From positions 1,984,001 through 2,048,000 of the forward strand of contig NZ_CP104207.1 in the NCBI RefSeq assembly GCF_025244705.1: DNA of 64,000 nucleotides, written 5' to 3'. Shown here one piece after another: positions 28,971-37,157 of the stretch. This DNA is from Sphingopyxis sp. PET50 (GTDB lineage Bacteria; Pseudomonadota; Alphaproteobacteria; Sphingomonadales; Sphingomonadaceae). Positions within the stretch are counted from its first letter, which is position 1; each line of letters opens with the position of its first letter. Below the pieces are notes generated by a model. It was not told where the DNA came from and made no database searches. It was given only the letters and a program-made list of their open reading frames with translations. The translations under genes and the position numbers were made by a program.

Positions 28971-29915
28971 CCGCCAAGACCAACCCCTTCAAGGCGCCCA
29001 AGGCGCCCGCCGCCAAGGTCGCGTCCGGCGCCGCCGGCGATGACGCCAAGGCCTCGCTGCTGCTGCGCAAGGCCGAGAGCGGTTATGCCTTTCCGCTGCT
29101 CGACGGCGTCGCGAACCAGTTCGCGCGATCCTTGCGCGAGCTGGTCCGCGCGCTCGGCGCCCCGACGGTGCAGGTCGAACGGCAGGCCGCCGAGGTGGTG
29201 CGCTTCGCCGACTGGACCGCGGCCGCGGCCCCCGCGATCTTCTGGCGCTATCACGCGCCGCCGATGAAGGGGCCGGTGCTGCTCGCCGGCGCGCGGCCGC
29301 TTATCCTCCAGCTTGTCGATATCTTTTACGGCGGCAAGGGCCAGCTCGCGGCCGAACGCGACGAGCTGACCGATGCCGAGGACCGCTTTGCCGCTCGGCT
29401 CGGTCGCGACATGGGGCTACAGATCGCCACCGCCTGGGGCGACAAGTTCGCGATCGCGCCCGAACTCGACTGCGTCACCGGCGATCCCGCCAAGCTCGCG
29501 GCGGTGCGCGCCGACGACGAACTGCTCGTCCAGCGTTTCGTGCTGCGCGGCGGGCCGCTCGATGGCCGCTCGATCGCCTGCGCCTATCCGGTCGCCGCGC
29601 TGCGCGGCATCGCGGGCGCCGAACCCACCCCCGACGCGCGCGACACCAGCCCCGCCGATGCCGCGTGGAAAGCCACGTTGAGCGGAGCGCTGAAGGAAGT
29701 TCGCCTTCCCGTCCGCTCGGTATTGGCCCGTCCCGAAATTTCTTTGGTCAAACTGCTCGGTTTGGAGGTCGGCGATATCATTCCGTTAACCATTCCGCGC
29801 AATGTTCCGGTAACCGTCGCTCAGCCGCAGTTTCGCGGTCGGCAGCATCGGCGAAGCCAATGGAAATGCAGCCATAATGATCGAGCATATCGAAAAAGGA
29901 TCGGATCATGAGTGA
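28967..29915 (+). CDS. fliM: Flagellar motor switch protein FliM (C-terminal frameshift)
   Basis: C-ring switch protein. The middle CheC-like domain (ELVRALGAPTVQVERQAAEVV, LILQLVDIFYGG, LTDAEDRFAARLGRDMGLQI) and the SpoA/FliN-like C-terminal domain (PVRSVLARPEISLVKLLGLEVGDIIPL) are readable. The frame breaks near 29823 (CTCAGCCGCAG). The other frame then gives SFAVGSIGEANGNAAIMIE and a stop at 29915 that overlaps fliN. Restored length about 316 aa, normal. No CheY-binding N-terminal peptide is obvious. The break fits one GC lost from GCGC. Confidence 0.88.
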
Positions 29916-30240
29916 CATGAGCGAAGGCGCCGGCCGCCGCGATCGCCGCGACGGCAAGGATGTGGCGATGGCGCCCAATTTCGACCTGCTCGCCGGCGTG
30001 TCGCTGCGCGTCTCGGTCGAGGTCGGGTCGACGAGCATGACGCTCGCCGACCTGCTGTCGATGACCGAGGGCAGCGTCGTCGAGCTCGACCGCGCCGCGA
30101 ACGAGCTGCTCGACATCTATGCCAACGGCACGCTGATCGCGCGCGGCGAGATCGTCAATGTCGACGGCCGCTATGGTATCCAGGTCGCCGAAGTGGTCGC
30201 CCCCGACCGCGGCCTTGCCGGCTTCGACCGGAGGGCCTGA
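29908..30240 (+). CDS. fliN: Flagellar motor switch protein FliN
   Basis: 110 aa. SpoA domain (SLRVSVEVGSTSMTLADLLSMTEGSVVELDR, then DIYANGTLIARGEIVNVDGRYGIQV) of the switch-complex base. It overlaps the repaired end of fliM and, by 1 nt, the start of fliO. Confidence 0.94.
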   Translation: MSDMSEGAGRRDRRDGKDVAMAPNFDLLAGVSLRVSVEVGSTSMTLADLLSMTEGSVVELDRAANELLDIYANGTLIARGEIVNVDGRYGIQVAEVVAPDRGLAGFDRRA

Positions 30241-30524
30241 TGTTTGAATATATCCTGCGCCTGCTGATCCTGCTGCCGCTCGTCGGCGGCATGGCGTGGG
30301 GCAGCCTGTGGCTGTGGAAAAAGGTCCAGATGGGCACGCTCCAACTGCCCGGCCAGGGCGCGAAGCGCGCGCGTGCGATCGAGATGATCGACGTGCTGCC
30401 GCTCGGCCCCGGGACCAAGCTGACGGTCGTCGAATTCGCTGGGCAGCGCATCCTGCTGTCGGTCTCGCGCGGCGCCGTCACCCGGCTTGCCGACAACAGC
30501 CAGGGCGATTTCCATGTCGATTGA
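30240..30524 (+). CDS. fliO: Flagellar export protein FliO
   Basis: 94 aa. One N-terminal TM (ILRLLILLPLVGGMAWGSLWLW) followed by the FliO cytoplasmic domain (IEMIDVLPLGPGTKLTVVEFAGQRILLSVS). It assists assembly of the FliP/Q/R gate. The ATG overlaps the fliN stop (TGATG). Confidence 0.88.
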   Translation: MFEYILRLLILLPLVGGMAWGSLWLWKKVQMGTLQLPGQGAKRARAIEMIDVLPLGPGTKLTVVEFAGQRILLSVSRGAVTRLADNSQGDFHVD

Positions 30525-31443
30525 GGCAAACCGCCCGCGATTCTCTCCAATCCGATTTCCCGAGCGAAGACGAGGGGCTCGTTCGAGCGAAGCGAGAACC
30601 AGCGACGTCGCAGCCTCGACTTCGCTCGGCATAGCCCCTCGTCTTCGCTCGGGGAATCGGACAACGGGAAATGCATACCCCTCCAAGCGCAACTGGCTGC
30701 GCGCCGCGGCGATCGCTGGCGGCCTCGCGCTGCTCGTCGCGGCGCCCGCGGCCTATGCGCAGGAAGCCAGCGGGCTCAGCCGCGCGGTGAACGAACTCGG
30801 CGGCGATGGCCGCCCGCTGTCGCTGTCGCTCCAGATCCTCGTCCTAATGAGCCTGCTGACGGTGCTGCCGTCGCTGCTGCTCATGATGACCAGCTTCACG
30901 CGCATCATCATCGTGCTGTCCATCCTGCGCCACGCGCTGGGGCTGCAACAGACGCCGCCGAACCAGGTGCTGGTCGGGCTCAGCCTCTTCCTGTCGCTGT
31001 TCGTGATGGCGCCGGTGATCAGCGAGGTGAACCGCGTCGCGATCGAACCCTATGGACAGGAACAGATCGACATCGGCACGGCGGTGGTCCGCTCGGGCGA
31101 TGCGCTGCACGGCTTCATGCTGACCCAGACGCGCAAGTCCGACCTGATGATGTTCGCCAAGATCGCCAAGGCGCCGAATTACGCGAGTCCAAAGGATGTC
31201 CCCTTCTCGATCCTGCTCCCCGCCTTCGTCACCAGCGAATTGAAGACGGCGTTCCAGATCGGCTTCCTGATCTTCCTGCCCTTCCTCATCATCGACCTGA
31301 TCGTTGCATCGGCGCTGATGTCGCTCGGCATGATGATGCTGTCGCCGACGATCATTTCTATGCCTTTCAAGCTGTTGCTCTTCGTCCTTGTCGACGGATG
31401 GGCGCTGACGATGGGCTCGCTCGCCGCCTCCTTCGGGACATAG
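30514..31443 (+). CDS. fliP: Flagellar export gate protein FliP, with an in-frame repeat insertion
   Basis: 309 aa. Core of the type III export channel: cleaved signal peptide (AAAIAGGLALLVAAPAAYAQ), then TM segments with the FliP signatures LLMMTSFTRIIIVLSILRHAL, QTPPNQVLVGLSLFLSLFVM and ASALMSLGMMMLSP. The most plausible start is ATG 30514, overlapping fliO. Between that ATG and the signal peptide lies a 111-nt palindromic element (30551-30661) that adds exactly 37 codons. No in-frame ATG/GTG/TTG exists between the element and the signal peptide, so translation must pass through it. fliQ follows. Confidence 0.9.
   Translation: MSIEANRPRFSPIRFPERRRGARSSEARTSDVAASTSLGIAPRLRSGNRTTGNAYPSKRNWLRAAAIAGGLALLVAAPAAYAQEASGLSRAVNELGGDGRPLSLSLQILVLMSLLTVLPSLLLMMTSFTRIIIVLSILRHALGLQQTPPNQVLVGLSLFLSLFVMAPVISEVNRVAIEPYGQEQIDIGTAVVRSGDALHGFMLTQTRKSDLMMFAKIAKAPNYASPKDVPFSILLPAFVTSELKTAFQIGFLIFLPFLIIDLIVASALMSLGMMMLSPTIISMPFKLLLFVLVDGWALTMGSLAASFGT
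30551..30661. repeat. Palindromic element inserted in frame in fliP
   Basis: 29-bp arms at 30551-30579 and 30633-30661 are inverted copies with one mismatch (core CCCGAGCGAAGACGAGG). The 53-nt centre can fold further (GAGCGAAGCGAG facing CTCGACTTCG). Total length 111 nt, a multiple of three, with no stop in the FliP frame. Confidence 0.85.
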
Positions 31444-31453
31444 GGAGCCTGAC

Positions 31454-31723
31454 GTGGAAGCCGATTATTTCGTCGGAGTGGCGCAGCAGTCGCTGTGGAT
31501 CCTCGCGCTCGCGACCGCGCCCTTGCTCATTCCGGTGCTCGTCGTCGGCGTGCTGCTCGGCATGGTGCAGGCGGCGACCTCGATCAACGAACAGACGCTG
31601 ACTTTCATCCCCAAGCTGATCGTCGCCGCGCTCTGCCTCGCGATCTTCGGCGGCAGCATCCTGGTGCTGCTCACCGATTTCACCCGCGAGATATTCGCAC
31701 AGATCCCGACGCTCGTCCGATAA
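31454..31723 (+). CDS. fliQ: Flagellar export gate protein FliQ
   Basis: 89 aa with two TM hairpin helices (LWILALATAPLLIPVLVVGVLLG and LIVAALCLAIFGGSILVLL) and the family segment GMVQAATSINEQTLTFIPK between them. Part of the FliP5-Q4-R1 export pore. GTG start at 31454, 10 nt after the fliP stop. Confidence 0.95.
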   Translation: MEADYFVGVAQQSLWILALATAPLLIPVLVVGVLLGMVQAATSINEQTLTFIPKLIVAALCLAIFGGSILVLLTDFTREIFAQIPTLVR

Positions 31724-31729
31724 GGCACG

Positions 31730-32509
31730 ATGAACCCCGCCGACATCCCGAATGTGGAGGCGATGCTGCAGCTGTGGATGCTCGGCATGATCCGCCCGGG
31801 CGCCTGCTTCCTCGCGGCGCCCGTGTTCGGCGCGACCAACATCCCGATCCAGCTTCGCCTCGTCATCGCGCTCGCGGTCGGGGTGCCCGCGGTCGCGGCA
31901 TCGGGCATGGCGCTGCCGCCCGAGGGGATCGTCTCGGTTCCGGGCTTCTTCCTGATTATCGGCGAGGTCGTGATCGGCCTTGCCATGGGGTTCGTGCTCC
32001 AGATGGGACTCGCCGCCGCGCTGCTCGCCGGCGAGACGATCAGCAACGCGATGGGGCTCGGCTTCGCGTCGATGGTCGATCCGCTGAGCGGCGCGTCCAG
32101 TTCGGCGATCGGACAATTCCTGTCGATGCTCGCGACCGCGATCTTCCTCGCCGCCGACGGGCATCTGGTGCTGATCTCGATCATCGTCGACAGCTATAAC
32201 GCGCTGCCCCCCGGCAACGCCTTTCCCTCCTGGCAGGCGATCGGCGGCATCGTCCGCTTCGGCAGCCTGATGTTCGCCGCGGGGCTGACGATTGCCCTGC
32301 CCGTCGGCTTCGTGCTGATCCTCGTCCAGATCATCATGGGCGTGATCGGGCGCTCGGCCCCGGCGCTCAACCTGTTCGCGGTCGGCATTCCGGCCACCTT
32401 GCTCGCGGGCGTCCTGCTGCTCGGAGTCGCGACGCCGGTGATGGCCGAGGGGCTGGCGCTGATCCTCTCCGACGCGCTCGATGCGGCGCGCATGGTCGCG
32501 GGGATCTGA
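31730..32509 (+). CDS. fliR: Flagellar export gate protein FliR
   Basis: 259 aa with about six hydrophobic segments (RPGACFLAAPVFGATNIPIQLRL, GEVVIGLAMGFVLQMGLAAALLAGE, SSAIGQFLSMLATAIFLAADGHLVLI, APALNLFAVGIPATLLAGVLLL). Single-copy plug subunit of the export gate. It follows fliQ by 6 nt and flhB begins 3 nt after it. Confidence 0.94.
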   Translation: MNPADIPNVEAMLQLWMLGMIRPGACFLAAPVFGATNIPIQLRLVIALAVGVPAVAASGMALPPEGIVSVPGFFLIIGEVVIGLAMGFVLQMGLAAALLAGETISNAMGLGFASMVDPLSGASSSAIGQFLSMLATAIFLAADGHLVLISIIVDSYNALPPGNAFPSWQAIGGIVRFGSLMFAAGLTIALPVGFVLILVQIIMGVIGRSAPALNLFAVGIPATLLAGVLLLGVATPVMAEGLALILSDALDAARMVAGI

Positions 32510-32512
32510 GAC

Positions 32513-33653
32513 ATGGCCGGGACGACCGACAAGGACCAGAAAACCGAATTGCCGACGCCGAAGAAGCTCGCCGATTCGGCGCGCGAAGGCGATATATTGC
32601 AGTCGCGCGAGCTCGCGACGGCGCTGATGATGCTGGTCGCGGCGGGATGGCTGATCGCGGCGGGCGGCTGGTTCGTCCAGGCCGCGGGCGACCTGCTCGC
32701 GCGCGGGCTGACGCTCGATCGCGGCGATATCACCGATTTCGCGCCCGGCGAGGCGCTGCTGCGCAATGGCGCCGATATCCTGCTGCCGCTCGCCAGCCTG
32801 TTCGGCGCGGCGCTGCTCGCGGCCTTCGCCGGGCCCGCGCTGCTCGGCTCGATGGGGTGGCGCGGCAAGGCGCTCGGCTTCAAGGGCAATCGCATCAACC
32901 CGCTGAACGGCCTCAAGCGCATGTTCGGCCTGCAGGGCGCGACCGAACTCGGCAAGGCGCTGGCGAAAGTGCTGTTGCTCGGGACCATCGGCACCTGGCT
33001 CGTGGCGAAGAACCTGCCCGCGATCCTCCACCTCGCCTCGGCCGACCTGCGCGGCGCGATCGGGCTGGCGGGACAGGCGGTGGGTCATGCGGTGCTGACG
33101 ATGGCGGGCGGGCTGGTCGTCATCGCGCTGATCGACGTGCCGGTGCAATGGCTGCAGCGGCGCAAGCGGCTGATGATGAGCAAGCAGGAGATCAAGGACG
33201 AGCTGCGCCAGTCCGACGGCGCGCCCGAACTCAAGCAGGCGCAGCGCCAGCGCGCACACGAGATGCTGAGCGGGTCGGCGCGCAAGGCGGTGTCGGAGGC
33301 GACCGTTATCCTGACCAACCCGACGCATTTCTCGGTCGCGCTACGCTATCGCCCCGGCATCGACGCGGCGCCGGTCGTCGTCGCGCGCGGGCGCGGCAAC
33401 GTCGCGCTGGCGATCCGCGAGCTGGCGCGCGGGACGCAGGTTCCGATCCTCGAATATCCGCAGCTCGCCCGCGCCATCTATTTCACCGCGCGCGCCGGAC
33501 GCACGATACCGGAGGAATTGTTCGTCGCCGTCGCGACGGTCCTCGCCTTCGTCTTCCGCCTCGAACAGGCCGTCGCCGATGGGTTGGCGCAGCCCGACAT
33601 CGAGGTCGCCGGCATCGCACCGCTTCGATGCGGAGGGACGGAAGCAGGGATAA
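32513..33653 (+). CDS. flhB: Flagellar export switch protein FlhB (3' frameshift)
   Basis: Four-TM gate protein whose cytoplasmic domain autocleaves at NPTH (present as ILTNPTHFSVALRY) to switch from hook to filament export. N-terminal KTELPTPKKLADSAREGDILQS is typical. As sequenced the frame runs past a break near 33617 (ATCGCACCGC) into the palindromic repeat and stops at 33760. In the shifted frame it ends HRFDAEGRKQG at 33653, a normal FlhB tail. I therefore give 33653 as the biological end (about 380 aa). Confidence 0.88.
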
Positions 33654-33710
33654 GGGGCGGTCCGATCGCTGGCGGGCGCCGGAGCGGACATTTGAGGAAT
33701 GAACCGGTTT

Positions 33711-33826
33711 CCCCTCCCGCAAGCGGGAGGGGCAGCGAGACTTACGAGCTTGCTCGTTAGTCGCAGCGGGGTGGGCATCCGCGACGTCGCTGCCCACCCC
33801 CAACCCCTCCCGCAAGCGGGAGGGGG
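33711..33826. repeat. Composite palindromic intergenic repeat (copy 3)
   Basis: 116 bp between flhB and fliD. CCCTCCCGC-AA-GCGGGAGGG hairpins stand at both ends. Inner stems are ACGAGC-TT-GCTCGT and GGTGGGC/GCCCACC. Reverse-complement homologue of 13974-14090. It supplies the artefactual stop of the unshifted flhB frame. Confidence 0.88.
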
Positions 33827-33840
33827 AGAATAAACGCGGC

Positions 33841-33867
33841 TTAATCTCTCCCGCAGACCGCCGTTAA
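33841..33867 (+). promoter_or_regulatory. FliA (sigma-28) promoter candidate for fliD-fliS
   Basis: TTAATC - 13 nt - GCCGTTAA, ending 21 bp before the fliD ATG. Same boxes as before motA and fliC. Confidence 0.65.
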
Positions 33868-33888
33868 GAGCTTCGAAGGATATCGCGC

Positions 33889-35257
33889 ATGGTCAGCTCA
33901 ATCGCCAACAGCCTCGGTTTCGGATCGGGGATCGACACCCAGCAACTGGTCAAGGACCTGGCCGCCGCATCGCGCGAGCCCAAGGTCGAGCGCGTCAGCA
34001 AATTGGTCCAGCAGAACCAGACGCGGATTAGCGCGCTGGCGCAAGCGCGGTCGAATCTCGACGGTTTCGCCGACTCGCTCAGCCTGATGGTGTCGGACGG
34101 CACGCTGCGCAGCACGCCGACCGTTTCGGACGAGAGCGTGCTCGGCGCCACGACGCGCGCCGGCCTGTCGGCCGACAGCTTCGCCGCGACGGTCGAGGTG
34201 ACGCAGTTGGCGCGCGCGCAGACCGTCTATTCAGGCATCGTCGCCGACAAGAGCGCCGCGATCGGCCAGGGCACGATGACGCTGACCGTCGGCGGCGTCG
34301 CCCGGACGATCACCGTCGGCGCGGCGAACGACAGCCTCGACGGGCTCGCCAATGCGATCAACGCCAGCGGCGCCGGCGTCACCGCGTCGATCGTCGCGGA
34401 CGATGGCGGCCACCGCATGATCCTGAAAGGTCCGACCGGCGAAGCCAATGCCTTCACGCTCGAAACCGCCACTCCTGCCCTTACCGCCTTTTCCAATGGC
34501 CCGGGCGGCGGCATGACGCTCGGGCAGAGCGCCGCCAACGCCACCTTCACGATCGACGGCATCGCCTTCAGCCGCGCCACGAACATCGTCGACGACGTCG
34601 TGCCCGGCATGTCGCTGACGCTGAAGAAAGCGGCGCCGGGCCAGCCGGTCGATATCGGCGCCAGCTGCACCGCTCGACATGATCAAACAGACCGTCGGCG
34701 ATTTCGTCGATGTCTACAACCAGCTCAAGAAAAGCCTGCAGTCGGCGTCGAGCATGTCGGGCGCGACGACGGGCCTGCGCGAACTCGAACGCGAATTGCA
34801 GGCGCTGGTCGGCAAGGTGCTGACTAGCCACGGCAGCATCAACAAGCTGAGCGACATCGGCATCGGCTCCACCCGCGACGGCCTGTTGTCGCTCGACATG
34901 GCGAAGCTCGAAAAGGCGCTGGCGACCGACGCCGGTGCCGTCGAGGCGATCTTCAACCCGCGCCGCGACGCGACGCACACCGAGGCGACCGACCCCGGCA
35001 TCGCCTTTGCGCTCGACGCGATCCGCGACAAGGCGATCGCGACCGACGGGGTGATCGACCGCGTGTCGAAGTCGCTGGCGGCCAAGACCGAGGCGCTCGT
35101 CGAGCAGCTCGAAAAGATCGAGGAGCGCGAGGACGCCTATGCCGCGCGGCTCGAAAAGCAGTTCGGCGGCCTCGACGCCAAGCTCGCCGCGCTCAAGGCG
35201 ACCCAGACCTATCTCGAGCAACAGATCGAGATGTGGACCAACCAGAACAAGAATTAA
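33889..35257 (+). CDS. fliD: Flagellar filament cap protein FliD (frameshifted as sequenced)
   Basis: Distal cap that folds flagellin at the filament tip. N-terminal FliD_N (SIANSLGFGSGIDTQQLVKDLAAASREP) and internal beta-domain (MTLTVGGVARTITV) lie in frame 1. The C-terminal FliD_C with its terminal coiled coil (LDMIKQTVGDFVDVYNQLKKSLQ, GLLSLDMAKLEKALATDAGAVEAIF, TYLEQQIEMWTNQNKN) is in another frame. The break is near 34665 (GCCAGCTGCACC), which fits AGCGCT reduced to AGCT. Restored length about 456 aa. A FliA promoter precedes it. Confidence 0.9.
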
Positions 35258-35269
35258 GGCCGACCGACC

Positions 35270-35660
35270 GTGGCAGCCACCGCATCGACAGTCCGCGCGA
35301 CCGGCCATTACCGGCGCATGCAAAGCGAAAGCCGCGCCGCCGGGGCCGATCCCGTCGAGCTCGTCACCATGCTCTACGACGAGCTGGAGACCGCGATCGG
35401 CGTGCTCGCCGCGATGGTGCGGCAGGGTCAGCAAATCTCCGCCACCGAGCTAAGCGCATCGCGCGCGCGCTATCCTGATCGGGCTCGACGCCGGGCTCGA
35501 CCATCAGGCCGGCGGCGACGTCGCGGGGGCGCTGTCGCGCGTCTATGGCAGCATGCGCCGCAAGCTCGACAAGGCGGTGGCCGCGAACAGCGCCGACGAC
35601 CTCGACGAGCTGCTGGAAGGCGTGAAGACCGTCAGCGGGGCTTGGCGGCAGCTGAGGTAG
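35270..35660 (+). CDS. fliS: Flagellin export chaperone FliS (frameshifted as sequenced)
   Basis: Cytoplasmic chaperone binding the flagellin C terminus. Frame 1 gives a typical start (HYRRMQSESRAAGADPVELVTMLYDELETAIGVLAAM). After a break near 35455 (TAAGCGCATCG) another frame continues ILIGLDAGLDHQAGGDVAGALSRVYGSMRRKLDKAV to a TAG at 35658-35660. Insertion of one GC restores about 130 aa, the normal FliS length. GTG start, 12 nt after fliD. Confidence 0.85.
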
Positions 35661-35703
35661 AGCCCGGCGGGGGGCGGGTTTGGGGCGGTGGCGGAAGTAA
35701 AGC

Positions 35704-35723
35704 CCCTCCCCTGAAGGGGAGGG
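35704..35723. repeat. CCCTCCCC hairpin
   Basis: CCCTCCCC-TGAA-GGGGAGGG, a perfect 8-bp stem after fliS. The same core recurs at 47736 (inverted loop) and in the element at 39002-39156. Confidence 0.7.
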
Positions 35724-35797
35724 CGTGGCGTTTATCCGACCGTCCGCCTTCCACCCCAAAACCGCCGCCCCGGACACGACAGCGAACATAAAATTTC

Positions 35798-35865
35798 GGC
35801 ACCGGCCCGTTCCCCGTTCCGTCGCCAGGGTGGGGACTGGCGGCGAGAAGGAACGAACCGGTGCC
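35798..35865. repeat. Nested inverted repeat between convergent fliS and the activator gene
   Basis: Outer 16-bp arms GGCACCGGCCCGTTCC (35798-35813) and GGAACGAACCGGTGCC (35850-35865) pair with two mismatches. An inner stem (GTCGCCAG / CTGGCGGC) folds between them. It sits between two converging genes, so it could act as a bidirectional terminator, though U-tracts are lacking. Confidence 0.55.
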
Positions 35866-35897
35866 GATTCAGCGGCACGGACGCAGGTGGGGATGCG

Positions 35898-36962
35898 TCA
35901 GGCTGCCTGTTGCTGAACTCCATATTTGCGCATCTTTTCGATGAGCGTGGTGCGCTTGAGCGTCAAAAGACGCGCGGCTTCCGAAATGATGCCGTCGGCG
36001 AGGTCGAGCGCGACGTGGATCTGTTCGAGCTCGATCGTCTCGATCTCGCGCTTCAGGTCGATCGGGCGGCCCGGCGCCGGCGCCTTGGCGAAGGGCATGG
36101 CGGGTGCTTGACCATCCGCGCTGGCTTCAGCCGCGACAGGGCCGGTGGGGATGGCCTGTCGTGGCTGAAGCGCCGCGGTGGGGTTCAAAAGGATCGCGAC
36201 ATCCTCGACGCCGAGCGTCTCGCCGCCGTGCAGGACGCTGGCGCGCTCGACGAAGTTGCGCAGTTCGCGGACGTTGCCCGGCCAGCGGTGCCGCATCAGC
36301 AGGTGCATCGCGTCGTCATCGTAGCGGCATTTCACGTCGGCGGGCATCTTGCGCTGGAAATGGCGGATCAGCGCCGGAATATCCTCGACGCGGTCGGCGA
36401 GGCTCGGAACCTGGAGCACCACCACGCCGAGCCGGAAGAACAGGTCTTCGCGGAACTTGCCGTCGGCGATCGCGGCGCCGAGATCCTGGTGGGTGGCCGA
36501 GATGACGCGGACATCGACGCGCTTCACCTCGCTGCTGCCGACGCGGACGATCGTCCGTTCCTCGAGCACGCGGAGCAGTTTGACCTGCATGTCGAAGCGC
36601 ATGTCGCCGATTTCGTCGAGGAAGAGCGTGCCGCCCTCGCTGGCTTCGAAATGGCCGATGCGGCGGGCGTGGGCGCCGGTGAAGCTGCCCTTTTCATGAC
36701 CGAATAATTCGGATTCGATGAGGTCGCCGGGGATCGCGCCGCAGTTGATGGCGGAGAAGGCCTGGCCCGAGCGGGCGCCCTCGTCGTGGATCGCGCGGGC
36801 CACCAGTTCCTTGCCCGAACCCGACGGGCCGCAAAGCATCACCGAGGCGTTCGAGCGGGCGACGCGGCGGATCATTTCGCGCAGTCGCGCAGCCGCCGGG
36901 CTGTTTCCGATGATCAGCGTTTCAAGCGCGGCCTGGTCGCCGCGAGTCCCCACCTTGGTCAT
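35898..36962 (-). CDS. Sigma-54 activator of flagellar genes (FlbD/FleQ type), no receiver domain
   Basis: 354 aa. AAA+ sigma-54 interaction domain at about 15-245: Walker A GPSGSGKE, the sigma-54-contacting loop as GSFTGA (canonical GAFTGA), Walker B GGTLFLDEI and the R-finger region HRWPGNVREL. The C-terminal Fis-type HTH (GIISEAARLLTLKRTTLIEKMRKYG) is complete. There is no room for a response-regulator receiver domain, so regulation cannot be by direct phosphorylation. Start at 36962 has GGAG 6 nt upstream; the longer TTG start is less convincing. It likely drives the RpoN promoters in this locus. Confidence 0.85.
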   Translation of the reverse strand: MTKVGTRGDQAALETLIIGNSPAAARLREMIRRVARSNASVMLCGPSGSGKELVARAIHDEGARSGQAFSAINCGAIPGDLIESELFGHEKGSFTGAHARRIGHFEASEGGTLFLDEIGDMRFDMQVKLLRVLEERTIVRVGSSEVKRVDVRVISATHQDLGAAIADGKFREDLFFRLGVVVLQVPSLADRVEDIPALIRHFQRKMPADVKCRYDDDAMHLLMRHRWPGNVRELRNFVERASVLHGGETLGVEDVAILLNPTAALQPRQAIPTGPVAAEASADGQAPAMPFAKAPAPGRPIDLKREIETIELEQIHVALDLADGIISEAARLLTLKRTTLIEKMRKYGVQQQAA

Positions 36963-37078
36963 TTCGATCTCCACCGCGCCCCCCAATTCGGCGCTTTCTC
37001 GATGACCCGAGTGATTACGGAATCTGGTAAACAAAAGACTAACCGGATTTACATAACCCCTTCAAAACAAACAGTTAT

Positions 37079-37091
37079 TGCCAATCTGGCA
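37079..37091. promoter_or_regulatory. Palindromic operator candidate 1 upstream of the sigma-54 activator
   Basis: TGCCA-ATC-TGGCA, a perfect inverted repeat 117 bp before the activator start codon. An identical-arm copy lies 52 bp away at 37131. Confidence 0.5.
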
Positions 37092-37130
37092 GTAACGGAG
37101 GCCGAACCGCGTCGTTAAGGATTTGAATGG

Positions 37131-37143
37131 TGCCAGATTGGCA
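37131..37143. promoter_or_regulatory. Palindromic operator candidate 2 upstream of the sigma-54 activator
   Basis: TGCCA-GAT-TGGCA, extended to GGTGCCA-GAT-TGGCACC at 37129-37145. Same arms as the site at 37079, with centres 52 bp (about five helical turns) apart. It lies 15 bp beyond the motB stop. Confidence 0.5.
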
Positions 37144-37157
37144 CCAATTGTTGCCGT

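Noticed and set aside
31367..33328. 653-aa antisense open frame opposite fliR/flhB
   Set aside because: Low-complexity Arg/Asp/Gln-rich shadow; the sense strand encodes clear FliR and FlhB.
37111..37118. GTCGTTAA as a FliA -10 box
   Set aside because: No TWAATC box at the right distance and no plus-strand gene follows.
37139..37154. TGGCACCAATTGTTGC as a sigma-54 promoter
   Set aside because: GG and GC are 11 nt apart instead of 10, and it points away from any plus-strand gene; the TGGCA part belongs to the palindrome.
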